Assembly: GCA_045564915.1 (NCBI GenBank)
Contig: JBJLGL010000001.1
Span: 62,001-126,000 of the forward strand
DNA: 64,000 nucleotides
From: JAQWRV01 sp045564915
Lineage (GTDB): Bacteria > Pseudomonadota > Alphaproteobacteria > Rhodospirillales > Rhodospirillaceae
Direction: 5' to 3'
Positions 8,845 to 17,603 of this stretch are shown here, in pieces. Position 1 is the first letter of the stretch. Each line of letters opens with the position of its first letter. Both the position numbers and the translations under genes were made by a program. The notes below the pieces were generated by a model. The model was not told where the DNA came from and made no database searches. It saw only the letters and a list, made by a program, of their open reading frames with translations.

Positions 8845-10089
8845 TCACTCATCAGCTATTAACCGGGCAATAGATATTCTGTTCATAATCCTCAACAGTA
8901 TAAGGGACAATAGTGTGAACCCAATTCCACCAGCGCACATTAATTTAATACTTATTTGCTGATCGATGAGCCATCCAGTCAAGACCATAATAGTAGAGGC
9001 AACGGCTACATTAAAAAATACATTAAAAGAGCGTATAGCGCCCATGTGCTTAGTTCCATACATCTCTGCCCAAAGCGTTACATACACCACCAAACTGATA
9101 CCAGAGGTAAGGCCTGTTAGTCCCATAAGTGCAAATATGGTGACCGGGTGTTCTAGTAATCCTAACAAGAGCAATGCTGGGATCAGTGGCCATAAATAGA
9201 TGCTGATCAGTTTGCTTGACCCGTACTTATCGACAAACGTGCCCCCAATTAAAGTTGCGAGTAAGGAAACTGCGGAGAAAAGTGCATATCCACCTACAAA
9301 AGTGGTTAGTTCCCATCCTTTGCTCTCCACAAGATATAATTGGTGAAACTGAATAGAGAATACAATTGACGGTACAGCAATCATTGAAGGTTGGATCAAC
9401 CAAAATCGAAAGTCGCCTAAAACCTGTAGTAAGCTCCATTGACGAACCCGGGACTTAGCCGGACCTGCCTCCAGAACGCTCAATCTTTTCTTATACTGGC
9501 GATGACGATCCCCATGCCCCAGGAGTTGGAACATGATTATAGGCAGGATAACAATAAGGACGAACGAACCTGAAATACTCCAAGCTTCGCGCCACCCATA
9601 TATCGAGAGGAGCCAAGCACCGAGAAGAGGAAAGACAGCATATCCCAAGGCATAACCAGCGTTGGCTACGGCAGTCGCTTTCCCACGTTCAGACTCGAAA
9701 TATCTAGACATACTTACTTGCGCTGAAACACCCCAAAGTCCCTGAGCCGTAGTCCGAATAATAAAAACGGCGGCGAACAGACCGAGGACTGTTGTAACCT
9801 GTGAGAAAACATAACAACCCACAGCTACTGCAGCTGTTGTTAAGCCAGCAAAAATACGCAAGTCTACATGATCAAGTAACCGCCCAATAAACAGAACAAA
9901 TACTGATCCAAGGATCGTTGCGGTACCATAGATTCCTGCTAGCTCGCCATGAGTAAGAGACAACGCGGCTCTAATATCGTTATTATATAACGACACATAG
10001 AATGTCTGCCCTAATGCTAGGAAAACGTTGAGACTAAATCCGAAACTTAGGAAACGTGGGTTTGCAGCTAGAAACTGGACATAATTCAT
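8845..10089 (-). CDS. Major facilitator superfamily transporter
   Basis: This protein of ~414 aa has about 12 hydrophobic segments and is a 12-TM MFS carrier. It resembles the monocarboxylate/oxalate-formate antiporter type (GIYGTATILGSV in TM2, a glycine-rich GYALGYAVFPLLGAWLLS in the middle). I chose the ATG at 10089 (MNYVQFLAANPRF). An in-frame ATG at 10119 would add ten residues, and neither has a convincing ribosome-binding site. It lies between an alpha/beta hydrolase (upstream, ~60 nt away) and a serine hydrolase (downstream, 6 nt). Import of an ester- or amide-type compound that the hydrolases process is an inference from that arrangement. Confidence 0.88.
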   Translation of the reverse strand: MNYVQFLAANPRFLSFGFSLNVFLALGQTFYVSLYNNDIRAALSLTHGELAGIYGTATILGSVFVLFIGRLLDHVDLRIFAGLTTAAVAVGCYVFSQVTTVLGLFAAVFIIRTTAQGLWGVSAQVSMSRYFESERGKATAVANAGYALGYAVFPLLGAWLLSIYGWREAWSISGSFVLIVILPIIMFQLLGHGDRHRQYKKRLSVLEAGPAKSRVRQWSLLQVLGDFRFWLIQPSMIAVPSIVFSIQFHQLYLVESKGWELTTFVGGYALFSAVSLLATLIGGTFVDKYGSSKLISIYLWPLIPALLLLGLLEHPVTIFALMGLTGLTSGISLVVYVTLWAEMYGTKHMGAIRSFNVFFNVAVASTIMVLTGWLIDQQISIKLMCAGGIGFTLLSLILLRIMNRISIARLIADE

Positions 10090-10152
10090 AAGTTGTTTAC
10101 GTTCAACAAAACAGACCATTCGTACAGAACCATAGGATGGCTGACAATTGGC

Positions 10153-10983
10153 TCATTCATTATCTAAAAATTTTCGAACCTCGGCAGCAATCTCATTAGA
10201 ATATTTATCCCATGCCAATGAATGTGGGATATGCATCATTTCAACCAATGAAGCATTACTAATCAATGTTCCAGCACGACGCGTATTAGCAGAAAGCATA
10301 TCATCGAGGATGAGCAATAAAGCAGGTTGTGTTAATACCTGCAATCGCGTCTCCGCGTCATAACTCATTACCGCTTCTGGCGCATACCATGCCTTCATAC
10401 CGGATCGCAGACGTTCAGTGAAAAGTTCCAATCTGCGCTCAGGATCAATACTGGCATGACCCTCCAGAACAGTTTGCTTAAATAACACTGACACAAAGTC
10501 GGAATCAGTAAAGTATTCAGGTGGACCGCCAAACTTTTGCATCATCAACGTCCGCTCTTCATCGGTAAATAGTGCTATAGATGGGTAGACAATGCGGCGA
10601 ATGAGGTCGGGACGCTTTATAGCAAGTTCGGTAGCTATCACACTACCAGTATGCCCACCAAATACATCAACAGCACCCTTTCCGGTTTTGCCATAGCCAA
10701 TTTCCTCCAAAACCATAGCCATTGCCCAAGCATAATCCTCTATTATAACAGGATGTGAAGGCGCATCAGAACCGCCAAAGCCAGGAGTATCGGGACACCA
10801 GACAATGCGATCCTGTGCCATTACATCCTGGAATGGGCGGTACTGGATACCCGACAAGGGACTCTGGTGAAAGCAAATAAGGGGCGTCTTACTTGGCGCT
10901 CTGGAGTTGGGCTTTGCCTCACGAACGTGGACCTGCCCAAAAGGGCCATTAGCATAAAATTTCCGAACCAATATATCACTCAT
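10153..10983 (-). CDS. Alpha/beta-fold hydrolase with His at the nucleophile-elbow position
   Basis: This 276-aa protein has a clear alpha/beta-hydrolase layout: an oxyanion region FHQSP near 38-42, DTPGFGGSD near 65-73, the nucleophile elbow at 109-113, and a C-terminal HSLAWDK supplying the general-base histidine. The elbow reads GGHTG, so the position normally held by Ser, Cys or Asp is His111, followed by Thr. This implies non-classical chemistry or a non-hydrolytic role. The start at 10983 (MSDILVRKF) is preceded by AGAGG at a good distance and is preferred over the ATG four codons earlier. It heads the hydrolase-MFS-serine hydrolase unit. Confidence 0.82.
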   Translation of the reverse strand: MSDILVRKFYANGPFGQVHVREAKPNSRAPSKTPLICFHQSPLSGIQYRPFQDVMAQDRIVWCPDTPGFGGSDAPSHPVIIEDYAWAMAMVLEEIGYGKTGKGAVDVFGGHTGSVIATELAIKRPDLIRRIVYPSIALFTDEERTLMMQKFGGPPEYFTDSDFVSVLFKQTVLEGHASIDPERRLELFTERLRSGMKAWYAPEAVMSYDAETRLQVLTQPALLLILDDMLSANTRRAGTLISNASLVEMMHIPHSLAWDKYSNEIAAEVRKFLDNE

Positions 10984-10997
10984 AACGCCTCTCATTA

Positions 10998-11351
10998 CTA
11001 TAAGTCTTCAGTGCCAAGAAAGAGTCCTACGATAGTTTTTCTAGCAGAACTAAAACGTTTTCCATTTGAACCAGCAATAACGCATAAAGCTGCTAACTTG
11101 GATTCATCAATTAATATACCATTACATTTCGGGCGAATTGTATCTGTTGATACTTTATATTTTATAATTTCCGCGGGTGTAGGCCCCACTAACCATATAT
11201 AATCTGGCAGCTCAAAGGTAGGATTACCACCTGAGGTTTTATCTGGGTCATAACAATTTTCTCGAAGAGATGGATCCGAGTCGTATAAGATTTGCAAGCG
11301 TCCACGAAGCTGCCATATATTTACTTTGATTGGGATCGAATCTCCATTCTT
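10998..11351 (-). pseudogene. Decayed ORF fragment, no recognisable start
   Basis: An open frame of about 117 codons runs from a stop at 11352-11354 to a stop at 10998. It has protein-like composition (for example PDYIWLVGPTPAEIIKYKV) but no ATG; only an internal TTG at 11295-11297 could start it. It ends 14 nt before the start of the alpha/beta hydrolase gene and on the same strand, as an upstream operon member would. I recognise no family. It may be the 3' remainder of a gene whose 5' part was lost, or a short real gene with an unusual start. Confidence 0.4.
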
Positions 11352-11533
11352 TCATATACCACCTAAATTAAGTCTGACATCTCAACCTATGTCACCTGAG
11401 GAAAATTTCTTGAATATAATGACGCAGAGTCTTTCTAATTCTATTCCTTCTACGCAATGCATTCTTGAAATCGTGGGCCCGACGATGTCATTGCATTTCA
11501 ACCGCCAATATCACCCTGTGGTATGGAATTCCT

Positions 11534-13459
11534 ATGCCTGATCCTGTTGTAAAATCGCAAGCTGCAGAACTGGTCAAGGCAAGCGAATGCCTTTCCTCTG
11601 GTCGTTTTAGCGAGGCAATCACGATCAGCACTAAAGTACTTGAAGAAGCCCCCAAGAATACAGATGCCCTTCACATTCTTGGGCTCTGCTATCTGAATAT
11701 TGGTCAGCTATCCATGGCTGAGGAGGCTTTGACTAAAGCCGCGGCTTCCCGCAAGTCTGATGGTGGGATAGCCAATAGCCTAGCTCTTTCCTTGTTAGCT
11801 CAGGGAGATATTGATAGGGCAGCCTCTGCACTCGAGAGACTAGCTAAGAAAGGCAAACTTACAGCAGAAGGGCTTACCACTTTGGGCGACTGCCGCTTAC
11901 AACAGAACAACCCGACTAAGGCTCTGTCGTGCTTTAAGAAAGCATTGGAATTAAAACCGGGATTTTCTGCTGCCCTGGTCAATCTAGGGGAAGCTCTCAA
12001 GCATTCCAACCGAAAGGATGAAGCTTCAGAGCACTATCAGAGAGTGACATCTGAGCACCCACATCTGCCGTCTGCATGGAGAAATTTTGGTATTATCCTG
12101 CAAGAGGATGGGAGGCTCACCGAAAGTATTTCTGCACTTAAGAAATATGTGGGCATGCGTCCCAAAGATGTTGTTGGTCTAAAGTCTCTCGGTTACAGCT
12201 ACTTCTTATGTAGTGATTTTGAAAAATCTCTGGAAATCTTCGACTCTGCGTTAGAAATTGATAATGAGGACGTTGAAATCTGGAATAATCGTGGCCTCAT
12301 ATTCCGTGCTCTAGGACAGGTTGACCAGGCAGACAATGCTTTTAAGAAAGCATTATCTCTTGACTCACACTACAATGTGGCGCGATCCAATCTCGCACAT
12401 CTAGTCTTTGATACTCATGGAGCTGATGGAGCAATTCAACTGCTTGGGGAAGCAGTCGCGCTAGAGCCAGAGACATCAAAAGCTCATCTCCAGCTGAGCG
12501 CAATATATCTTCTTGAAGGTAAGATTTCAGAAGGCTGGGAAGAATATCGATGGCGATATAAAGAACCCCCAGATTACGCAGGATATCGAAACCATTCTTT
12601 TACACCATGGAAAGGGGAAGACATCTCAACAAAAACGATACTGACCTGGGCTGAACAAGGAATCGGCGATGAAATATTGTATTCAGGCCTTCTCCCAGAA
12701 ATCATCGCGCTTGCAAAAAATGTCATCATCGAAGTAGAGCCTCGTTTGAAGAAACTGTTCGAACGGTCTTTTCCATCGGCGACAGTTATTGCGAGGACCT
12801 ATCCTGCTGACCCAAGCCTCAAGAACTTAGACATCGATTTCCAGATTAGTATGTGTGAAACGGTACCTATTATGAGGCCGAAGCGAGAATTATTTCCAGC
12901 GCCTCGTGCATACCTTAAGTATGACTATGAAAAACAGAAAAAACTTCGCAACAAGTATAGGAATAACTCGAAATACAGTCCCCTTATTGGCATTGCTTGG
13001 AATAGTGCTGAGAAGAAAATAGGTTGGCTTAAATCCATACCACTGGAAGATTTCTTGCCTATCTTGTTAAAGAAAAACACGACCTTCATTTCATTGCAGT
13101 ATGGAGACCACCGTCGGGAAATTAATCAGGCCAACTTAGCCCTTGACCAGCCAATTATTGAAGATCATTCCATTAATTCTCTAGAAGATATGGATAGTTA
13201 CGCAGCGCAGGTTGCTGCAATGGACCTAGTTATAACAAATAGCAATACCGCAGCACACGTTGCTGGTGCCTTAGGCGTGCCCACCTGGGTCATAGTGCCT
13301 CGACTAGGCACTGGGGCCCTACATTGGTACTGGTTCCGTAGCGGTACTAAGAGCTCATGGTACGAGAATGTAAGAATTTACCGCCAAGAAGAGTGGCACA
13401 GTTGGAATAGTGTCTTAAGAGATGTTGCTGATGATTTCCAAAGGTTCCTAGATAGATAA
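11534..13459 (+). CDS. TPR-repeat protein with GT9/GT41-like glycosyltransferase C-terminal domain
   Basis: This 641-aa protein has many tetratricopeptide repeats over about residues 1-340 (for example ALHILGLCYLNIGQLSMAEE and ALVNLGEALKHSNRKDEA). A C-terminal domain at about 370-640 contains WAEQGIGDEILYSGLLPEI, GIAWNSAEKKIGWLKSIPL and VITNSNTAAHVAGALGVPTW, the pattern of nucleotide-sugar-binding GT-B folds of the heptosyltransferase/OGT-like group. The same architecture is known in FlbA/FlmG-type proteins that glycosylate flagellin in Caulobacter. The flagellar fliI-fliJ genes 5 kb away make that role plausible but unproven. Start at 11534 (MPDPVVKS) chosen because the 23 codons before it look non-coding. 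Confidence 0.83.
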   Translation: MPDPVVKSQAAELVKASECLSSGRFSEAITISTKVLEEAPKNTDALHILGLCYLNIGQLSMAEEALTKAAASRKSDGGIANSLALSLLAQGDIDRAASALERLAKKGKLTAEGLTTLGDCRLQQNNPTKALSCFKKALELKPGFSAALVNLGEALKHSNRKDEASEHYQRVTSEHPHLPSAWRNFGIILQEDGRLTESISALKKYVGMRPKDVVGLKSLGYSYFLCSDFEKSLEIFDSALEIDNEDVEIWNNRGLIFRALGQVDQADNAFKKALSLDSHYNVARSNLAHLVFDTHGADGAIQLLGEAVALEPETSKAHLQLSAIYLLEGKISEGWEEYRWRYKEPPDYAGYRNHSFTPWKGEDISTKTILTWAEQGIGDEILYSGLLPEIIALAKNVIIEVEPRLKKLFERSFPSATVIARTYPADPSLKNLDIDFQISMCETVPIMRPKRELFPAPRAYLKYDYEKQKKLRNKYRNNSKYSPLIGIAWNSAEKKIGWLKSIPLEDFLPILLKKNTTFISLQYGDHRREINQANLALDQPIIEDHSINSLEDMDSYAAQVAAMDLVITNSNTAAHVAGALGVPTWVIVPRLGTGALHWYWFRSGTKSSWYENVRIYRQEEWHSWNSVLRDVADDFQRFLDR

Positions 13460-13501
13460 AATGCAGTATATGGCTATACAAGTATATTAGGTAATGGACC
13501 T

Positions 13502-15013
13502 GTGAAGTGGACGCGAAGAGAGTTAATAAAATCTGCCATTGCGACTTCACTCATGAGTCGAACAGCCGCCTCAGCTGACCATCGCATTCTGAGAATCGGC
13601 TATGGCGGACTTCCGGTAGAAAAAGGTAATCCCTTCTCAAATGTACAAACGCCAAGCATTAATCTCACTGGGGGTATTTTTGACGGGCTTACCCGCCTTA
13701 ACAAAGATGGTAGCCTCTCACCATGGCTCGCGAAATCCTGGCAGGCACGCAATAATTCGACTTGGCGTTTTACGCTTCGGGAAGATATTTTCTTTTCAAA
13801 TGGGCGTCCCTTCGATGCAGCTTCAGTAGCCTCTACTGTAGAATACCTGACAGAGCCCGGTCCTCAAACAGAAGGAGTGCGGCGCGACTTTAGCTTTCTT
13901 GATGGCGCAAGAATCGTAGACCGTTCTACTGTCGATATTTACACCAAGATTCCCGTACCCATGTTTCCTCGACACGCAGCAGTTCTGTTAATCGTAGAAC
14001 CCAAAGCCTGGCAGGACATGGGGGTAAAACAATTTTCTCTTACACCGATAGGCACCGGTCCCCTTGTCGTTGAGAGGTGGGAAAATGCTCGGTGCGTTAC
14101 CAGGGCTAATTTATTATCTTGGAGACCCCTGCAGATTGAGGGTGTAGATTTTATTGTGATTCCAGATATTGCGTCGCGAATACAAGCAATTCTATCTGAC
14201 GGAATTGATATTGCATATCAAGTTGCACCGGATGACTTCGCCACGATTGAAAGTGTAGGGGGGAGTATAGAGACAGTACCCGCTGGGGCGGCTTCTTCAA
14301 TCATGCTGCAGTATGGAACAGACCGGGATACCCCGCTGAATGACATTCGTGTCCGCCAGGCGCTTAATCATGCAGTCGACAAGAATACTATTGTTGACGT
14401 CCTGCTTGGCGGTAGAACGGTCGTCTCATCTCAAGCTACAGTCCGAGAAGCCTTTGGATTTGATCCAAATCTCAAACCTTTTTCTTATAACCCAGACTTG
14501 GCAAAACGCCTCTTGATAGAGGCTGGGTATCCAGATGGTTTCTCCATGACTCTCGAAACATCCGGTGGCGGAACGAATGGTATCCTAGTAGTTCAGAAGG
14601 TCGCTGATGACCTGGCGCGCATTGGTATCGAAGTAGATATAACAATCAAGCCAGTAATGCGATTTCTCGTTGATTATGTGCGTGGGCGCATAAATGCTGA
14701 TGCGTTCACACTCGAATGGAGCGCATACCCCACACTCGATGCACTTGAGTCAACTAACACAAACTCTTGCCGCAAAACTGTCCCTTGGTACTGCGATCCA
14801 GGTTTTCAGCCCGTGATTGAGGCTGCATGGAGTGAAACCAACCAAGCTAAAGGCCTGGCTCTCAGGCATCAGGTCATGCGACATTACTACGAACAACTAC
14901 CCACTATTTATCTACATGAGAATGTTGGTTTCGTTGGGATAAACTCTAGGGTGACAGGATTTACCCAAACATACGGTTTTATTGATTTTGAGTCTGTCCA
15001 AATTACTCAATAA
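13502..15013 (+). CDS. ABC transporter substrate-binding protein, family 5 (peptide/nickel/opine type), Tat-exported
   Basis: This 503-aa protein begins at GTG with a short twin-arginine signal (TRRELIKSAIATSL, then TAASA as probable cleavage region). The mature part has the SBP_bac_5 layout: GGIFDGLTRLNKDGSLSPWLAKSW, WRFTLREDIFFSNGRPFDAASV and NDIRVRQALNHAVDKNTIV. Such proteins capture oligopeptides, glycosides or other solutes in the periplasm and deliver them to a two-permease, two-ATPase ABC importer. None of those partner genes is adjacent, so this is an orphan receptor. Its start is 42 nt after the TPR-glycosyltransferase stop, and it precedes a Rieske oxygenase on the same strand. Ligand unknown. 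Confidence 0.88.
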   Translation: MKWTRRELIKSAIATSLMSRTAASADHRILRIGYGGLPVEKGNPFSNVQTPSINLTGGIFDGLTRLNKDGSLSPWLAKSWQARNNSTWRFTLREDIFFSNGRPFDAASVASTVEYLTEPGPQTEGVRRDFSFLDGARIVDRSTVDIYTKIPVPMFPRHAAVLLIVEPKAWQDMGVKQFSLTPIGTGPLVVERWENARCVTRANLLSWRPLQIEGVDFIVIPDIASRIQAILSDGIDIAYQVAPDDFATIESVGGSIETVPAGAASSIMLQYGTDRDTPLNDIRVRQALNHAVDKNTIVDVLLGGRTVVSSQATVREAFGFDPNLKPFSYNPDLAKRLLIEAGYPDGFSMTLETSGGGTNGILVVQKVADDLARIGIEVDITIKPVMRFLVDYVRGRINADAFTLEWSAYPTLDALESTNTNSCRKTVPWYCDPGFQPVIEAAWSETNQAKGLALRHQVMRHYYEQLPTIYLHENVGFVGINSRVTGFTQTYGFIDFESVQITQ

Positions 15014-15182
15014 AGAGAATATGCTATTAATTAATCTGATATGCTTTCTGATTCGTAGCAGGCTACGCCGGGAAATTATTCTTATTTGTGGTGATGTTTT
15101 AGCTCTATGATATCAATGGGTAGAGCGACTGCATTTACCTAAAGCATTCCACATTAATTAATGGAATACGAAGAGGTAAGTT

Positions 15183-16295
15183 ATGTACATGAATTTTTGG
15201 TATGCGGCAGAACTTTGTGAGAACGTTAAAGATGAGCCAGTCAAAGTTCGGATGTTAGGTTTTGATTTTGTGTTGTTTCGCGACCATGCAGGTAAGGTAC
15301 ATTGTCTCTCTAACGTCTGCGTTCACCGTGGCGCTTCATTAGCCCATGGAAAGATCAAAGGGGATTGCATTGAGTGTCCATACCATGGCTGGCAATTCAG
15401 AGGCCTAGACGGCTCTTGCAAAAAAGTACCGTCTCTCGGTAATGACAAAAAGTTGCCAGCCCGCGCAAAAGTCGATTCATATCCAACAGAAGAAAGATAT
15501 GGTCTAATATTTACATTTCTTGGAGATCTGCCCGAATCCGAACGCCCACCAATTATGGAGATTCAAGAATGGGAAAAAGAAGGTTGGGCGATCACAACCC
15601 AAGAAAGTACCTGGGTCGCTAATTTCCAGCGTGCAACTGAAAATACTTTAGATCCTGCCCATACAGAGTTTGTCCACCCAGCTATGGGCTATCAGGGTGA
15701 AAGGGAGGATTACGATGTCCCTGCCCTGGAGGTCATCGATGAAGAATGGGGTACTGGAACGATGACCACGTTTACCTCTCCTGATTTGCCTCATGAAAAG
15801 ATGAAAGGCCTTAAAGGGGAGGGTCAGATGGAGGCTGGGACAGGAAACCATGGCCCATCAACAACCTGGACTTTCCTGCATTTTAGTCCCTACGCCTGGG
15901 CTCATCAATATGGATTTAATACTCCAATCGATGAAAAAAACCTCAGGCGGTTTGCCCTCCAAGCACGCAATTTCCGGATCCAGAGCGATATGGATGACAC
16001 CATTAATGAACGAAACGCTGCCGTAACCGTGCAAGATCAGGTCGTGATAGAACGCCTTGAGCCGATCCTGACACCACTCTCCCCTTCAGAAGAGGTCATG
16101 GTTGAGTCTGACGCGGTAATTATCCGGTTGAGAGAATATTACAAAGATTGGGAAGACCGTGGATGGAGAATAGATATTGCCCAAGTAGAAGCACTCCGAA
16201 ACAAAAAAGTCTTTGCCATTCCAAGCCCGGCACGACGCACATCAAAAAATTGGGCTATTACGGCAGCGCCGATTGTTTCACCAAATATATCGTGA
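15183..16295 (+). CDS. Rieske non-heme iron aromatic-ring oxygenase, alpha subunit
   Basis: This 370-aa protein has an N-terminal Rieske domain binding 2Fe-2S through Cys46-x-His48 and Cys65-x2-His68 (CVHRG, CPYHGW). The catalytic domain has a mononuclear-iron motif NTLDPAHTEFVHP (Asp157, His160, His165). Length and order match VanA/phthalate-dioxygenase-like or choline/stachydrine demethylase-like monooxygenases that hydroxylate or O/N-demethylate small molecules in the cytoplasm. It needs a ferredoxin reductase, which is not nearby. A GAGG ribosome-binding site precedes the ATG. It follows the orphan solute-binding protein by ~170 nt, which could mean uptake and oxidation of the same compound. 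Confidence 0.92.
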   Translation: MYMNFWYAAELCENVKDEPVKVRMLGFDFVLFRDHAGKVHCLSNVCVHRGASLAHGKIKGDCIECPYHGWQFRGLDGSCKKVPSLGNDKKLPARAKVDSYPTEERYGLIFTFLGDLPESERPPIMEIQEWEKEGWAITTQESTWVANFQRATENTLDPAHTEFVHPAMGYQGEREDYDVPALEVIDEEWGTGTMTTFTSPDLPHEKMKGLKGEGQMEAGTGNHGPSTTWTFLHFSPYAWAHQYGFNTPIDEKNLRRFALQARNFRIQSDMDDTINERNAAVTVQDQVVIERLEPILTPLSPSEEVMVESDAVIIRLREYYKDWEDRGWRIDIAQVEALRNKKVFAIPSPARRTSKNWAITAAPIVSPNIS

Positions 16296-16382
16296 GGAGC
16301 TGCTGTAGAACAAGAACCTCTCGATTCTTCTTTCCCGCCTTAAGAATGGTAGAAAAATCTCTTTAACCAAGGCCCAATAAGA

Positions 16383-17186
16383 TCAGAATTTATGTAAAAT
16401 ACCATTGTGACTAATGATAGACCCAGAGTCCCCTATGGTTAATCCATCAATTACTCTAATCATGCCTCGGATAGATTCCTTAGGAGTAATAAATTGTGGC
16501 CCAGGGTTCTCTACTTTTTCGACAGCAACCTCGCCTGGAGTAAGCATTACCACTGTGATAGTATCCGCAATCGCTTCTGTTGCTAGATTGTACATTGCAG
16601 CGTTCATTGCAGCTTTACTGATTTTATACCAATAGGCTCCTTCAAACCCACCGTACTCAAAACTATGCACACCCAAGAGGGCCGTAATCGCTATGATTTT
16701 CTTCTGGCGACTCATCTTCACGTTCTCGTAGAATGCTTCTGCTACCCGTATCGGGCCTACGGCGTTAACACTCATAAAAGTAGCAACAGTAGTATAATCT
16801 AACGACCCAAACTGCTGGCCTGGACCTCGAAAGTCTCCTGATACGCCTGCATTATTTATTAAAACATCTATAGGCCTTTGCTTATACTTTTCTGCCAAGG
16901 TTTTGAGATGTTCATCACTAGTTACATCTAACTTTTCGATTGTAATATTATTGTTATTCCTCGCAAGTTGTTGCAGCTGATCGGCTTGAAAAGGACGTCT
17001 TGTAGTCGCAATTACGAACCAGCCTTCTGCTGCATATTGCTTGACAAATTCGAGACCAATACCCCTGTTGGAACCAGTCACCAAAACAGTGGGGTTTTGT
17101 GCATGAGCAGGCCGAATTACGGCATCAAACCATTGGTTTGATACAAATAGTATAACAATACTAATTGCTATTAACCGCCTTCTCAT
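16383..17186 (-). CDS. Short-chain dehydrogenase/reductase (C-factor/sniffer-like) with signal peptide
   Basis: The 267-aa protein has the NAD(P)-binding TGSNRGIG (37-44), NNAG (110-113) and the catalytic YxxxK as Tyr186/Lys190, with Ser174 the probable third residue. It is an SDR close to the C-factor/CsgA-like group. The start at 17186 is preceded by AGAGG six nt upstream; an upstream in-frame ATG at 17246 is less likely. With this start the N-terminus MRRRLIAISIVILFVS plus PAHAQN looks like a cleavable Sec signal. That is odd because SDRs need cytoplasmic NAD(P). Either it is membrane-tethered facing the cytoplasm or it acts outside with another role. Confidence 0.85.
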   Translation of the reverse strand: MRRRLIAISIVILFVSNQWFDAVIRPAHAQNPTVLVTGSNRGIGLEFVKQYAAEGWFVIATTRRPFQADQLQQLARNNNNITIEKLDVTSDEHLKTLAEKYKQRPIDVLINNAGVSGDFRGPGQQFGSLDYTTVATFMSVNAVGPIRVAEAFYENVKMSRQKKIIAITALLGVHSFEYGGFEGAYWYKISKAAMNAAMYNLATEAIADTITVVMLTPGEVAVEKVENPGPQFITPKESIRGMIRVIDGLTIGDSGSIISHNGILHKF

Positions 17187-17603
17187 GTCGCCTCTTCTTG
17201 ATATGATGGATTCCATACCCAACGCACGTAAGCTCTCTATAGCCAAGTTGAATTTTGCTCCGTCCTTTACGGACCAGGTATAAATGTAGTCAGAAGATTC
17301 CCATCTATTCAGCTATACTTGTGATTGGATCCTAATTATTACAATAATAGGTCCCCAGGCATCGATTCAACCCCTAGGTCTTTAGTATCAAATGGGTATG
17401 CCTTATTAGGCAGACAATGCCTACTAATCAAAATATAATGAAGACTAATTTAAGTGTTGAACTCGGAACACATGGAAAATAAACCGGCCGCCTTAACCCT
17501 TTATTTGTATTGCCGGGGCATTTTGATCAGCATGGGTGGCAGGCCTTTGTCCGACAACCTTACGCAAGCACGCGATAGAATGGAATACAAGTAGTGGAGC
17601 CAT
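17187..17603. other. Intergenic region between divergent SDR and J-domain genes; possible 40-aa ORF
   Basis: This 417-nt gap holds the two divergent promoters, none of which I can place with confidence. On the plus strand a small frame at 17472-17594 encodes 40 residues starting MENKPAALTLYLYCRG, and stops 9 nt before the J-domain gene. It has only a weak GGAA in front of its ATG, and its reality is doubtful. No RNA gene or strong repeat was seen. Confidence 0.35.

Noticed and set aside
10867..11202. Plus-strand open frame of 111 codons
   Set aside because: It lies antisense to the alpha/beta hydrolase and to the decayed frame; composition is not protein-like.
13641..13829. Frame inside the solute-binding protein starting MYKRQ, a peptide often seen from adapter artefacts
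   Set aside because: It is out of frame within a clean substrate-binding protein, and no adapter sequence is present; the resemblance is chance.
15046..15072. CGTAGC-AG-GCTACG hairpin after the solute-binding protein gene
   Set aside because: The loop is only two nt and there is no T-run, so I do not call it a terminator.
17187..17603. 40-aa frame ahead of the J-domain gene as a definite gene
   Set aside because: It has no clear ribosome-binding site or recognised homology; noted only as a possibility.
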